In this document: piece after piece, positions 53,601 through 63,200 of the stretch
How positions within the stretch are numbered: the first letter of the stretch is position 1
Layout of the letters: every line of letters starts with the position of its first letter
DNA from: Micromussa lordhowensis
Taxonomy: Eukaryota; Cnidaria; Anthozoa; Scleractinia; Lobophylliidae
Length of the DNA: 64,000 nucleotides
Direction of reading: 5' to 3'
Assembly (NCBI GenBank): GCA_964020085.1
Contig: OZ026603.1
Span: 4,101,365-4,165,364, forward strand
The notes under the pieces: generated by a model
The model's database searches: none
What the model saw: the letters and a program-made list of their open reading frames with translations, nothing else
Told to the model about the DNA's origin: nothing
Translations under genes and position numbers: made by a program

Positions 53601-53942
53601 GTGGCTATTGTAGAGAGGTGCAGGCCATTGTAGAGAGGTGGCTATCATAGAGAGGTACAGCCCATTGTAGAGAGGTGGCTATCGTAGAGAGGTGCGGGCC
53701 ATTGTAGAGAGGTGGCCACCATGGAGAGGTGTTCCACCGTAATTGTTCTCAAAGGACGTAACAGAATCATCAAATCATTAAAGTTAGTTAAAATTTTGTG
53801 ACAAAATAATTTATAAATCTGTTTTCTTTGTTTGTTTATTTTTTTTTTGTCATTTTCTCTTTGGCAGAATCCTGGCTTTGACTTCAGCAAAGCTGATATA
53901 TCTGGAAACTATTCTGGAGGAGGTCCACAATTTCCAAGCTGA
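38439..53942 (+). CDS. NUDCD2: NudC domain-containing protein 2, four coding exons
   Basis: Exons 38439-38627, 38717-38765, 40707-40858 and 53868-53942 join in phase to a 154-residue protein (human 157). It is a CS-domain co-chaperone that works with HSP90 and stabilises the dynein regulator LIS1. Matches include SGVVPSKTSWGNWAQTIDEV, GREILCDI, DAANCWHSLL, EYSADPW, KLTLERFQKENPGFDF and SGNYSGGGP. ATG 38439 gives MADHFDEKSGVVP, like the human start. Intron 3 is 13,009 bp, almost all of it a 37-bp minisatellite. The gene is head-to-head with LARS1. Confidence 0.95.
38717..38765 (+). CDS. NUDCD2: NUDCD2 coding exon 2
   Basis: Encodes GELFGTVLADESTWVL plus one base. The acceptor is catag and the donor gtttgt. 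It matches the CS-domain turn GKLFDSTIADEGTWTL of human NUDCD2. Confidence 0.93.
38930..38949 (+). repeat. Poly(C) run of 20
   Basis: Twenty consecutive C in NUDCD2 intron 2, one of five G/C homopolymers of at least 15 in the window. Confidence 0.9.
39025..39396. mobile_element. Fold-back element in NUDCD2 intron 2
   Basis: The outer arm ACTAGTCTCCTTTGCAGCC pairs with the arm ending at 39396. An inner pair of about 28 bp (39083-39110 with 39310-39337) is also complementary. No ORF. Confidence 0.65.
39640..40020 (-). pseudogene. 5'-truncated LINE 3' end
   Basis: The minus strand has about 90 codons ending in TAG at about 39719 with a Cys-His zinc signature (CLRICQHC then HFLFHCDCYRTIRQQ), as in LINE C-termini. 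The 3' UTR follows and ends AATAAAATG plus (TTG)n, typical of LINE tails. It is antisense in NUDCD2 intron 2. Confidence 0.7.
40707..40858 (+). CDS. NUDCD2: NUDCD2 coding exon 3
   Basis: Encodes DNELVRIILVKSGRDAANCW to LTLERFQKE. The acceptor is gttacag and the donor gtacat. The giant minisatellite starts about 150 bp downstream. Confidence 0.95.
42690..48070 (+). repeat. Tandem segmental duplication inside the minisatellite (2 x 2,664 bp)
   Basis: Rare marker variants recur exactly 2,664 bp apart: CATGGAG at 44078/46742, GTGGGTATTG at about 44,218/46,882, TTGTAAAGAG at about 44,818/47,482 and GGTCATTG at 45091/47755. Correspondence begins near 42,690 and ends near 48,070. The offset equals 72 units of 37 bp. 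Confidence 0.9.
50193..53176 (+). repeat. 222-bp higher-order repeat (six 37-bp units)
   Basis: The TACAGCCC variant recurs at 50674, 50896, 51118, 51340 and again at 52177, 52399, 52621, 52843, each 222 bp apart. Other gaps are multiples of 37. One gap carries the 6-bp insertion and one the extra 17-bp half-unit. Confidence 0.8.
53868..53942 (+). CDS. NUDCD2: NUDCD2 coding exon 4
   Basis: Encodes NPGFDFSKADISGNYSGGGP and QFPS, then TGA. The acceptor has a long T tract and ttggcag. It matches the conserved NUDCD2 C-terminus. The 3' UTR follows, with AATAAA near 54,535. Confidence 0.94.
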   Translation, partial: NPGFDFSKADISGNYSGGGPQFPS

Positions 53943-54559
53943 CAAAACGTCCAAGCTTTACAAATTCTGATCAACAAGTAAAAACCCAGAGAGCCCAAAA
54001 ATAACCTATAGCTAACCAAGTGCTGCCAAGATGTTTTTATCATAGTTATTACTTGTTAGAACTTATAGAATGATGTGATTTTTATTCTACAAATGTTTGG
54101 TAACTTTTTAAAGTATTAACTTTGCTTTAATCTATTCACAAATTACTACCCTTGGATTTTGCATAAATTTTGGTTAAAGATCCATCATCAAATGTCACAA
54201 AACTGATAAGAAGGAACCAGAGCAAACATACAGCTCAATTTAATATAAACAGCTCAATTTCTATAAACATTTCACCTGTTTCATTTAGGTAAATCCTAGC
54301 CTGCGAGCAAGCTCTCATGTGTCACTGCATGGCTCGCTTTGTTTGCTGACTCTCTCTTTGTTTGCTGATGGCTAGGTAAATCTTAACTGGAGGTGACACA
54401 GCTGTTGACTTTACTTGATACTAAATCAGAATAGTCTTGTTCAAGTTGAAGTCATTGGTCAAATTCCCCTCAATACTTAGCCCAGTTGAAATGTGAGCAA
54501 AATATACAAGCAAAATGTTATGGAAGCTTACACAATAAAATTACTTCAATCTGATAAGT

Positions 54560-55388
54560 TACACTTTGACGCGTAGCTGGAGAGAAACTGATCAGGTTGT
54601 TGGAAACAAACCAGAGTGATTGAAAATATGTGGCTCTTTATAATAAGATCTAGGTAAATTTGAAACAACAGTGGTTCCATCGATTATTATTCCAAACCTG
54701 CGCAACCTTAACCACAACTCCTCCCCCTCCATCCAGGCATTTGTCCAGTATTTGAACACTTTTCCTACCCTAGGGTAGGGTGGAGTAGGGTATCTGTGAT
54801 AACAGGTCAGCCAGGGGGGGGGGGGGGGCAATGTCAATTATTCAATTTTTAAAATGCACACATCTTTCGTCCTTTATTAAAAAACAATAAACTTTGCTTG
54901 AGTCCTGCATTTTTTGTGTTATCCTCAACCTGATGTGTGTAAAAATTTGTAATTTCTTTACGAAGGAAGGCAGATGAGTGGCCTTTTTTGAATTATGGAG
55001 CCAAAAGAAATAGCTGGACTGTAAGATGCAAGAACATATTGTGAAATGCAGCCACAAAACCAATCTGTCGTTTTTTGCTGATTGTGCAGGGAAAATTAGA
55101 TAATCAAGTCTGATGGACCAGACAAAAAAGAAATAAACAAATAAATAGAACTTTTAGACAATCCATTCTAGCCAATTAGGCTTATTTATTTTTGCATGTT
55201 TCAAGAGCCTGAGATTTGACTCAATTTCCAATTTTCTTTCTTAATGACTTGCTTTCTTCTTTCCTCATCCGTCTATTTCTCCTTCCCAAAATCCCCCCAA
55301 AAACATCTAACTATGATCGTCCGACACGCGGAAAATGTTCCTAATTCTTCTCTCAACCCTACCACCCTAAAACCAACCCTTGTTGACG
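54560..55388. other. Intergenic, NUDCD2 to DELE1
   Basis: No gene was recognised. It contains a 15-G run (54814-54828) and AT-rich sequence. Confidence 0.6.
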
Positions 55389-55426
55389 GACGTCATTTTA
55401 TGACGCAAAACACTTCTTCAACCAAT
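55389..55426 (+). promoter_or_regulatory. DELE1 promoter elements
   Basis: GACGTCAT (55389-55396, CRE-like), TGACGCAA (55401-55408, ATF/C-EBP-like) and CCAAT (55422-55426) cluster 135-170 bp upstream of the start codon. No TATA box was seen. Assignment is by motif only. Confidence 0.4.
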
Positions 55427-55559
55427 CAAAATGCAGTGACATCATCCTACACAGAATAAATTCCCTTCGAAGTGAAGGAGTCAAAAAGCCGGCGTGGCTG
55501 TTACGTGGTGAGATACACTAGTGAAAACGTATGATTTTAAGATGTATACCCCATAAAAG

Positions 55560-55584
55560 ATGTGGAGATTTATCTACAGAAAAG
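55560..55584 (+). CDS. DELE1: DELE1 coding exon 1
   Basis: Eight codons (MWRFIYRK) plus one base, then donor gtaggt. This ATG was preferred because upstream of exon 2 the open frame runs only through intron sequence with no ATG. Confidence 0.8.
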
Positions 55585-57607
55585 GTAGGTACATGGCGTT
55601 GTTTATTTGATTGCGAACTTGCGGTATCTATTTGCAGAAACATCGGAAGAAAGTAAGCTTTCTCATCGATCAACTGATATCGAACTGGTATCGTTTCTTC
55701 TAGTAAACGGCCGTCCTGGGAACTCATCTCTTCGTCTTGGGCAGATCCAAGCTGCTGAGAAGAATGAAGATGTGAACAACTCAGTTCCAGATGAGAAAGA
55801 AAAATCGCTTCATAAGACTAATGCTCGCCATGGGAAAGTCCTCTTGGCCTCAGAAGTCAGCTCCAGAAAGTTCGACTTGGAAGGCGATAGCGAAGCGCTC
55901 AAGTTAGGCTTTGAACTTGTGCGATGCATTGTGCAGAGCATTCAGATCGATCAGAGAAGTCGAACGCTAACTTTCTCGACTCGCTCTGCCAGTGGGAAGA
56001 AGGAAGAAGATTCTAATCCCTTTTATGGGGAAGTACACTCGGTAAGTGGTGAAACTGAAAACTACAGGTATGCTTGAAGACAGTGAACCCTGCGTGTTGT
56101 TTAGTCTGTTTTCACTTGCTTATATAGTAAGGTTTAAGCTTAACTGGAATTGCTTGTTGACTTTTATTTACTAGCAAGAAGACACAGTTAATGAACCTTC
56201 TTCTGAAAGTTGAAGACAAAGGTTTAACTGATCATACAGGTGTTAAACAGTGTTTATCTATTTTGTTGACTGCCCACTGCACAAAAAGATCAGAGTACAT
56301 CTGCAACCATGCGTGAACCATACGGTTGCATCATCGGTATTCAGAATGAATTTAATTACTCTTGTGAGGACGGTTTGTCCAAGTGTGCTCTGTTTAAAAA
56401 TCTGTTGTGCTTCATTAGCTGATAAGTGAAACTTGATATTTTTCAGTGGTGTAAGGGAGTCCTCGCTTTGTCCAGCCTCCTAGCCTGCCGCAAGTTTATA
56501 ACAGATGAAAAGTCTCCACTGCACATCAATGTTAAGACTATTCCTTCTCAACTGCTGTCAAGAGTTTTGTACAGGCCACATGCCACTCTCGCAGTATTAC
56601 CGGTGGCTGAGAGCGTCCACACTTTCAGGGGGAATGCCAAGCCAACAGACTCTCTGGACCAGGCTATTGCATCTTTCCAGTCTTCCTTCAGTGAATGCAC
56701 AGCGGCTACCCAGAATAAGCTAGGTATACAGTTTGCATCACTGAAACAGCACCAGAAAGCATATCTACTCTTCATGCAAGCCAGTGAACGAGGCCATCCT
56801 CTAGCACAGTTTAACCTCGGCCTCTGTTATGAGAATGGAAAAGGAGTGGAAAAAGACTTAGCTAGGGCAGTGGAGTGTTATAAAAATGCTGCTGCCCAAG
56901 GACAGGCTGGTGCCATGTACAACCTGGCTCTGCTTTACATGGAAGGAGGTGGAGGCCTTCCAAATGATCCTGACAAATCTATAGAACTTCTCAAAGGAGC
57001 TGCAGAGAATGGCTTGTGTAAAGCGCAGTCATACCTAGGATTGTACTATGCCGACGAGTCTTCCAGCCACTGTGATTATGAAAAAGCTGTCCCCTATCTC
57101 AAAATGGCTGCAGCTAAAAAAGATCCATCAGCAGAATACAACCTTGGCATCTGCTATGAGCGTGGCCTTGGCATTGAAAGGGACATGCCAAAGGCTGCAA
57201 GTCTGTACATGGCTGCAGCTGAGCACGGCCACACTGGGGCACAATACAATCTGGGAGTTTTCTATGAGCACGGTCTTGGAGGATTTGCAGTTGATAAGAA
57301 GGAGGCAGCACGTTTTTACCGCATGGCAACAGAGGCTGGAGATGAAGATGCTCTGCACAATCTTCTACTCCTTCGAAAGCACATGAAAACAGAGAGTCTA
57401 ACCAGTCAGTCAGCAAAGCCTCAAAATCTTATGTTCTCATTACTCAGAGAAATGGCTCTGCCAGGTGCAAGGCATGGTTACTTACTGCACGAAAATAAAA
57501 GTATACCCCGCTGTGCTTCTAGCCCGGATATTTTAGATGAGTCTACAGCTAGTGATCAGCAGATTGCATCTTCAAACAAAGCACCAAATGCTTTGCTGGC
57601 ATTTTGA
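55560..57607 (+). CDS. DELE1: DELE1-like Sel1-repeat mitochondrial stress protein, three exons
   Basis: Exons 55560-55584, 55638-56041 and 56447-57607 join to 529 residues (human DELE1 515). In vertebrates DELE1 is a mitochondrial protein cut by OMA1 under stress; the fragment activates the kinase HRI and the integrated stress response. The start MWRFIYRK resembles human MWRLPG. A polar disordered region follows, then a short hydrophobic segment (SWCKGVLALSSLLACRKF, about 143-160) aligned with the human ISWGTLAVLAL region. From about residue 232 to 446 there are Sel1/TPR-like repeats (AQFNLGLCYENGKGVEKDL, AEYNLGICYERGLGIERDM). A C-terminal serine-rich tail has CASSPDIL, like the human ASSTGNL. 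Phases agree. The alternative is another Sel1-repeat protein, but architecture and intron joins favour DELE1. Confidence 0.85.
55638..56041 (+). CDS. DELE1: DELE1 coding exon 2
   Basis: From acceptor tttgcag to donor gtaagt. Encodes a charged low-complexity region (ETSEESKLSHRS to GEVHS) with no domain, as in the human protein at this position. Confidence 0.82.
56447..57607 (+). CDS. DELE1: DELE1 coding exon 3 (Sel1 repeats)
   Basis: Acceptor tatttttcag. Contains the hydrophobic segment, all Sel1-like repeats and the C-terminus ending APNALLAF then TGA. Confidence 0.9.
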   Translation, partial: WCKGVLALSSLLACRKFITDEKSPLHINVKTIPSQLLSRVLYRPHATLAVLPVAESVHTFRGNAKPTDSLDQAIASFQSSFSECTAATQNKLGIQFASLKQHQKAYLLFMQASERGHPLAQFNLGLCYENGKGVEKDLARAVECYKNAAAQGQAGAMYNLALLYMEGGGGLPNDPDKSIELLKGAAENGLCKAQSYLGLYYADESSSHCDYEKAVPYLKMAAAKKDPSAEYNLGICYERGLGIERDMPKAASLYMAAAEHGHTGAQYNLGVFYEHGLGGFAVDKKEAARFYRMATEAGDEDALHNLLLLRKHMKTESLTSQSAKPQNLMFSLLREMALPGARHGYLLHENKSIPRCASSPDILDESTASDQQIASSNKAPNALLAF

Positions 57608-57897
57608 CCCCTTGGGATTTTGAGATGATCATGTCTTTGACAATATTTTTATCATCTGCTTACTTGTGTAAAGGTAGAAGTTTGTGACTTATCACTACGA
57701 ACTGTAGCTCTAGCTGAGATCAGCTTGAGTTCCATAGTGACATGCCATTTTTGACAAATATAGGGTCAAAGACAAAATGTTGTAGATATTGTGTATCAGT
57801 CAGGATCTGATAGCCTTGAAAGCCTCTTTGTGTGAACTTCTGGAGAAGTCTACTGCTAGAGTCATGTCAACTTCCACTTTAGGTAAAATACATGTAT

Positions 57898-58205
57898 GGT
57901 AAAGGTAAAGTCTGCATGCGAACATCAGGCGGCCCATCAGGCCGGCACTTATCTACGTTTTCTGTCACTTGAAGTGACTAGGAGTATTTCTACTCCCCTT
58001 GGATGGGATGCTAGTCCACCACAGGGTTGCTCCCAGCATTAAATTTGTCAGTACCCATTTATACAACTGAGGAGAGGCACTGTGAGAGTAACATGTCTTG
58101 CCGAAGAACACAACACAATGTCCCAGGCCAGGGCTTAAACCCAGACAGCTCAATCCAGAATTGAGCGTACTACATTGTAGGTAACCATGAGGCCACCGCA
58201 CCTGC
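57898..58205 (-). mobile_element. tRNA-derived SINE, same family as 23733-24010
   Basis: The minus strand reads GGTGCGGTGGCCTCATGG, then TTCTTCGGCAAGACATGTTA, ending GCATGCAGACTTTACC with a short TTTACC tail. The order of blocks matches the other copy. Confidence 0.75.
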
Positions 58206-58838
58206 CACAAAAAATTAATACTTGTATAGGGTAGCGGGAATGACTGTAGAAACAGGGTAACATTTGATCTGCTTAGAGCAGTCAGCAGGAGTTGTAGTAA
58301 AGAATGGTTTTCACTAGTGTATGAGCACAAGCATATGGAAAGTACACAAGTGGTTCTTAACTGCATATTTCATATATGCTTCTTGCTTGAGCTGTTCTTG
58401 CCAGGCTTGTGCTTAAATCACTGATGAAAACCAGCTATTGGTAACATAGAAGACGGTAAACAAGAAAATATTACATAAAAATAACTAGAAAAAGATGTTA
58501 ATTAGTTAGCAACAGTTTGTTTCATAAGTTACTTGCAACTATGAAAGATCTTACTAGCAGTTATGCAAACTCAAAGAACTACCAATATAAATTTTTTATT
58601 GCAAAAACTTGTTTTTTCCATTACATATGGAAGAGATGTTAAAAATCTTCCTTTTTGTTTAGAATTTCTATACAATATTAACATAAATTCTTACTTGTAT
58701 TTTCTAATACACTAATTTTGTAAAAATGTACAGATATTTAAAAAGTTTTCCTTCAGTGAATCTATCTTTTTTTCAAAAAAATAAACAGAGAAATAAATAT
58801 CAAGTTCTCACTGTTGAAAGTTTTGTTTCTAGTAGTTT

Positions 58839-59098
58839 TAAGGTGGCTCAAAACAGTTTCCTGGAGTTAGATTTTGATAGATTTTGATTATAATCACTCT
58901 TCACCACTTGTTGCTACAATCATGGTATCAAAAAAACTGCCCAATCATTGGTAAGCACGTTCTTATCATTTTCGTAACGCAATACGTTTTATAATTCAAA
59001 AATGGCACGGTGAAACTTTTTTGTTATCAAATTTTAATACGCATGGTAAGATGAAACTTTTGGCTGATATTCTGTACATAGGGTTCAGAGCCACCTTA
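58839..59098. mobile_element. MITE-like element with 11-bp ends TAAGGTGGCTC
   Basis: TAAGGTGGCTC at 58839 and its complement GAGCCACCTTA ending at 59098 bound 260 bp without an ORF. Confidence 0.6.
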
Positions 59099-59329
59099 GG
59101 AGTAGTGAAAATTTAAATAAAGTGAAGACATTTTCATCCTTCATACAATGTACAAGAAACTATTAAAATTGCCTGGATACTTGTTTGTATGGTAAGGCAA
59201 ATACTATACTCTGCTACATCCTCAATTTTATACATTTTGGTAGTGTATCAGTGTCATGATTGTTGGCAATTTTGCTTTGATGCAGTTTTGCAGAGGCTCT
59301 TTGAATGCACATTTATTTCCTTCAAGCTT

Positions 59330-59500
59330 AAGGCTGGTTTTCACTAACGCATAAGCATAAGCCGACGTACGCAGATGCAGCAAGATATTGATAATTAGTA
59401 CTTTTGTTGGGAAAATTTCCTACAAAAGGCGCAAATTATCAACATCTAACTGCACCTGCATATGTCTGCTTATACTTATGCGCTAGTGGAAACCAGCCTT
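59330..59500. mobile_element. MITE-like element with about 32-bp inverted arms
   Basis: AAGGCTGGTTTTCACTAACG at 59330 is complementary, with few mismatches, to the arm ending ACCAGCCTT at 59500. CGCATAAGCATAAGC also pairs. No ORF. Confidence 0.7.
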
Positions 59501-60108
59501 TAACATTCGCTGCTGAGGAATTAAATTCCATAATACCACCCCTCCAAGCCAAACATAATGCATGGGCTCACCAGGGAATGTCATGGGGAAAACAAGACAG
59601 GTTTTTCAATTTGTAGCCATTATCTGAGGTTACTTTCAATGAACAGTCTGCCAGACCAGTCCAAATTTGTTAACCGTTTTGAAATGTGCTCGTGTGGCAA
59701 TTTAGCTCCGCTGGAAAGAATGGTAGCCTTATGGACAGGGGTTATCCTGAAACACTATCCTCTTGTTCCTTAAAAAGCCAACTGAAACTTTGAGTCCACA
59801 CCCAAAAAACCTGTTTGATTAGACAAAAATGCACAGGACCTGGCTCTATGTTACTGTATGTATGTAAAATAATGTAAATTGTTTACCCACAGAGCACCAA
59901 GGAGTTCACAAGAACTCGTTCAGAAATGCCAGTGCATTCTAGGATCAAATTTGGAAATGTTGGTTTTTGAGGAGAGGGGAAACTCTAATGTTTGAGACAT
60001 AGTTTTGAATTTTTTTGACCTTACAACATTCAGGTAACTGTCTATTATGTTAAACACAACTGTCTGTTGTCAATGAAACCCAACCAGCAATGCAGTGGGT
60101 GGTGACAT

Positions 60109-60242
60109 TTAATTGGTGCCTTCCATGAAGTTCATTCTGTCAATGACGGCATGTAATCCCCTCTTCTTGGTAAGACTGGAGATATCATCCTTGTTTTTAC
60201 TCAGCAAAATCTTGTCTTCCTTTGATGTCCATTGTTGTTTAC
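60109..60242 (-). CDS. TERF2IP: TERF2IP-like last coding exon
   Basis: Encodes KQQWTSKEDKILLSKNKDDI to FMEGTN and stop TAA. The acceptor is ttggcag. The W..xED..LLS pattern and terminal helix are typical of the RAP1 C-terminal domain. Confidence 0.75.
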
Positions 60243-63200
60243 CTGCCAATGAGGGAATTTAAAACAGGTTTAATTCCCTCTGGAAGGATAGGCTAATGCA
60301 GTGTTCTCATGGGTCATAAAAAACCTGGAAAGTCATGGAATTCAAGTGAAGGTCATGGAAAGTCATGCAAAAGCAATGTGCTTTTGGAAATAAAAAGGCA
60401 AAAAGATAAAAGGGTTGAAAAAATAACAGATGCGTCAGCAACAGCCATTAACTTCAGTAGAACTACAAGTAGACACAAGCATGCATTTTATGCATTATAG
60501 TACTGGAAAATAATGTCAAATAGATGATTGTTTTGATACTACTGTGAAACAACTGCTTAACTTACTGTAGGTCATGGAAAAGTCGAAAAGGTCATGGGAT
60601 TTTAAAAGCTTCAAAGAGTACGAACCCTGTGATGCGTGTGCGCTGGACTCGGGATCAAGCAGTGTCAGCAGGTTTGGGCCCTGCCATATTTGGTCTGTTG
60701 AGTTCTTGGTCATATCACTATGATATTATGATGTGGTACATTGTGGCAGTAGCCTGGCAGAATGCTGGACATCCTTAGAGACCCAGGGGCAGCTAGTCAG
60801 GATGACGTGATATTTTCAGGTGTTGCCATATTTTGGGGTGAGAGTTTAACCAAAATATTGTGTTGCCCCAATTAGCTAACCCCTGGGTCTCTGAGGATGA
60901 ACAATGGGTAGAAACCTAGGATGGACTTTATGTCGCTAGCCTCCCATCCAGAGGAGTAGCAACACTCAGCAGCAGCTGCTTTATGCTACAGAAACAGGAG
61001 TTAGGATCCAGTAAGGCTACTGAGGCTTTACTCTTTAATCACTTCCCCTTTACTGAAAAAACAGCATTCTTTTATCACACAGAAGCTCCATCAATGGCCA
61101 CATAAGTACCAAATTTGAGTTTGGCAGAATTTGAGCCTAACACTGCTGGCAGCTGATCTTTTCTCTTAACGTCACTTAGACGAGTGTTTCACCATCTCGA
61201 GTGCAACAGGGCAGTATTGTGAGTAGGGACCCTTTAGGCTAAAGCATCTCGCTTCATATAACCCCATCTGAGTTTCAAGAGAAAAAAAGACTGCCAGCAG
61301 TCTAAGCCTATTCAGAAGAACATGAAAGTTACAATTCTTAGCAGCTTCCATGCATAACAGGCCATTAAAATGTGATAATGTAATATAGCAATCTAAGTGC
61401 ATCATGCTTTGATTCAAAATGCAAGGTTGAGCATCATAGGGACGATTGGTACTAGCTGTAGATCAACTGCAATAGGTAAAATGTAAACAAACCTGAACCA
61501 TTTTGGTAGTAATCATCAGCATCATCTAAATATCCAGAGCTCACAAGCAAAGCATGGATGATCTGTGGTACTGTAAGCTCAGGATGCAGCTTCTGTAACA
61601 ATCAAATGTGATGCCTTGAAATGTCGTCTAAATAGCTTGAGAGGGTTTTGTTCAGATTTGTTCTACTAAAGTCTTGTCTACTCTTATGTCACTGTATGTA
61701 CTAATCAAGACGACTATTTTTCTCGCAGTAGACAGTTTTGGCTGACATGTCTACATCCTGCCACCCAATACAGATCATGTGATGATTCATTTGGGAGGTT
61801 ACACGTTCCATTCATACATACTCCCATGCAATCAGTTGCTTCTAACAAATTGCACATTTTTAACCTCCCAAACAAATCATCATATTGCCTGATTTCATAC
61901 CGTGAAGGACTAGGTACGAGTCTGTAAATTATGGGATTAGCAACTATTGATCCACATAGTCAGAAAGAGCACACCGAGATTCTTAAAATCCCCAAGTTTG
62001 GTGTTAATCGAGCTAATTTTCACTGACATAGAGGCATTTAAAAACAAAAAAAATTTACAAAGAAATGTATTAAAATCCGGACAAATCCGGACAAATCCGG
62101 ACAAATGTCCGGATTTGTCCGCATTTCCATACATTTCTTTGTAAATTTTTTTTGTTTTTAAATGCCTCTATCTCAGTGAAAATTAGCCCGATTAACACCA
62201 AACTTGGGGATTTTGTGAATCTCGGTGTGCTCTTTCTGACTATGTGGATCAATAGTTGCTAATCCCATAATTAACAGACTCGTACCTAGTCCTCCACGGT
62301 ATGAAATCAGGCAATGGTCTGAATTGGGCAGCAACATCTCTACATGCCATCTGACAGGGTGCAGAAAAAAAATTAACAAATTACGCAGAAATTTGTTGGG
62401 AAAAATGCAGAAAAGCGTGTCAATTATGAGGAAAACACACTGGATTATGTGGAAATTTCAAACAGTTAACAAAATAAAACAATTAAGTCTGAAAACAGCG
62501 AAACAAAAAGCACTTCATTTGAAGTCTTCAGCTGGCATCATCAAAATTGTCAAAAAGATCAAGCATATTATGCTTGATATTTTTATACAGGCATCTGACA
62601 GGATGCGATGGAGGGGATCTACATAATTTGCTAACATCTGCATCTTCTGTATAATCAGAGCTTCAAAATACTCAATCTCTTTGCTTGTGAGGTTGTAAGG
62701 CAGCTACTTTATCGCTAATATGGCACAATTTTTCTGTTATATGCAGAAAAAAGGTTTACTATGTGGAAGGTGTGAACGTAAGCAAATTATGTGGAACCGC
62801 ATTACCACATCCTGTATATAGGAATATATTTGGTTAAACACGGAGCGATCCTATAAAAGGCAAGGACATGCCCCCTTGAAGCACTTTGTTGGCTTTTCTA
62901 TGCAATGGTGGAAAGCCGGAGTAACGGTCGCATAACATAGAAGTCGTGGAGAAATAGCGGGTTTTTTTCCGTCAAACCAACGGAGTCATTTACATAGAAT
63001 AAGAAAAGTAAATAATAAAAATACAGTGAAAATATAACTTATATTGACACTTTAGATGATGGCTTTGGAAGACAGAAAACGATGAATTATCTTCGTCGTC
63101 GCTGCACGTGGAACATTCAAATTTCGCCGCAAACTATAATAACAAAGCTGATGCCTGTGAGCTATCTGTTTCCATTTATCTCAGCATGCTGAGAACGAAA

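Larger units (their letters stand above)
41005..53731 (+). repeat. 12.7-kb minisatellite, 37-bp unit, about 344 copies
   Basis: The unit is GGCCATTGTAGAGAGGT (17 bp) followed by GGCTATCATAGAGAGGTGCA (20 bp), two diverged halves. Main variants in the second half are CTATCATAG, CTATTGTAG or CTATCTTAG, and AGGTGCAGG, AGCTGCAGG or AGGTACAGC at its end. Most neighbouring units differ only at these positions. Length is nearly constant. Rare breaks include GGCCAT inserted near 51,750, an extra half-unit near 52,080 and a 1-bp loss near 53,346. The first few units near 41,005 and the last near 53,700 are the most diverged. The array fills NUDCD2 intron 3. Confidence 0.98.
58206..60108. other. Convergent 3' region between DELE1 and TERF2IP
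   Basis: Non-coding. It holds two small fold-back elements (58839-59098 and 59330-59500). Both genes end towards each other here, so 3' UTRs may extend inward. Confidence 0.6.

Noticed and set aside
41005..53731. CRISPR-like array of regular 37-bp repeats
   Set aside because: There are no unique spacers; the units are contiguous near-identical copies inside an animal intron, so it is a minisatellite.
55607..55637. Start of DELE1 exon 2 frame at TTG 55607
   Set aside because: The segment precedes a good splice acceptor and is intronic; the ATG exon at 55560 joins in phase and resembles the human start.
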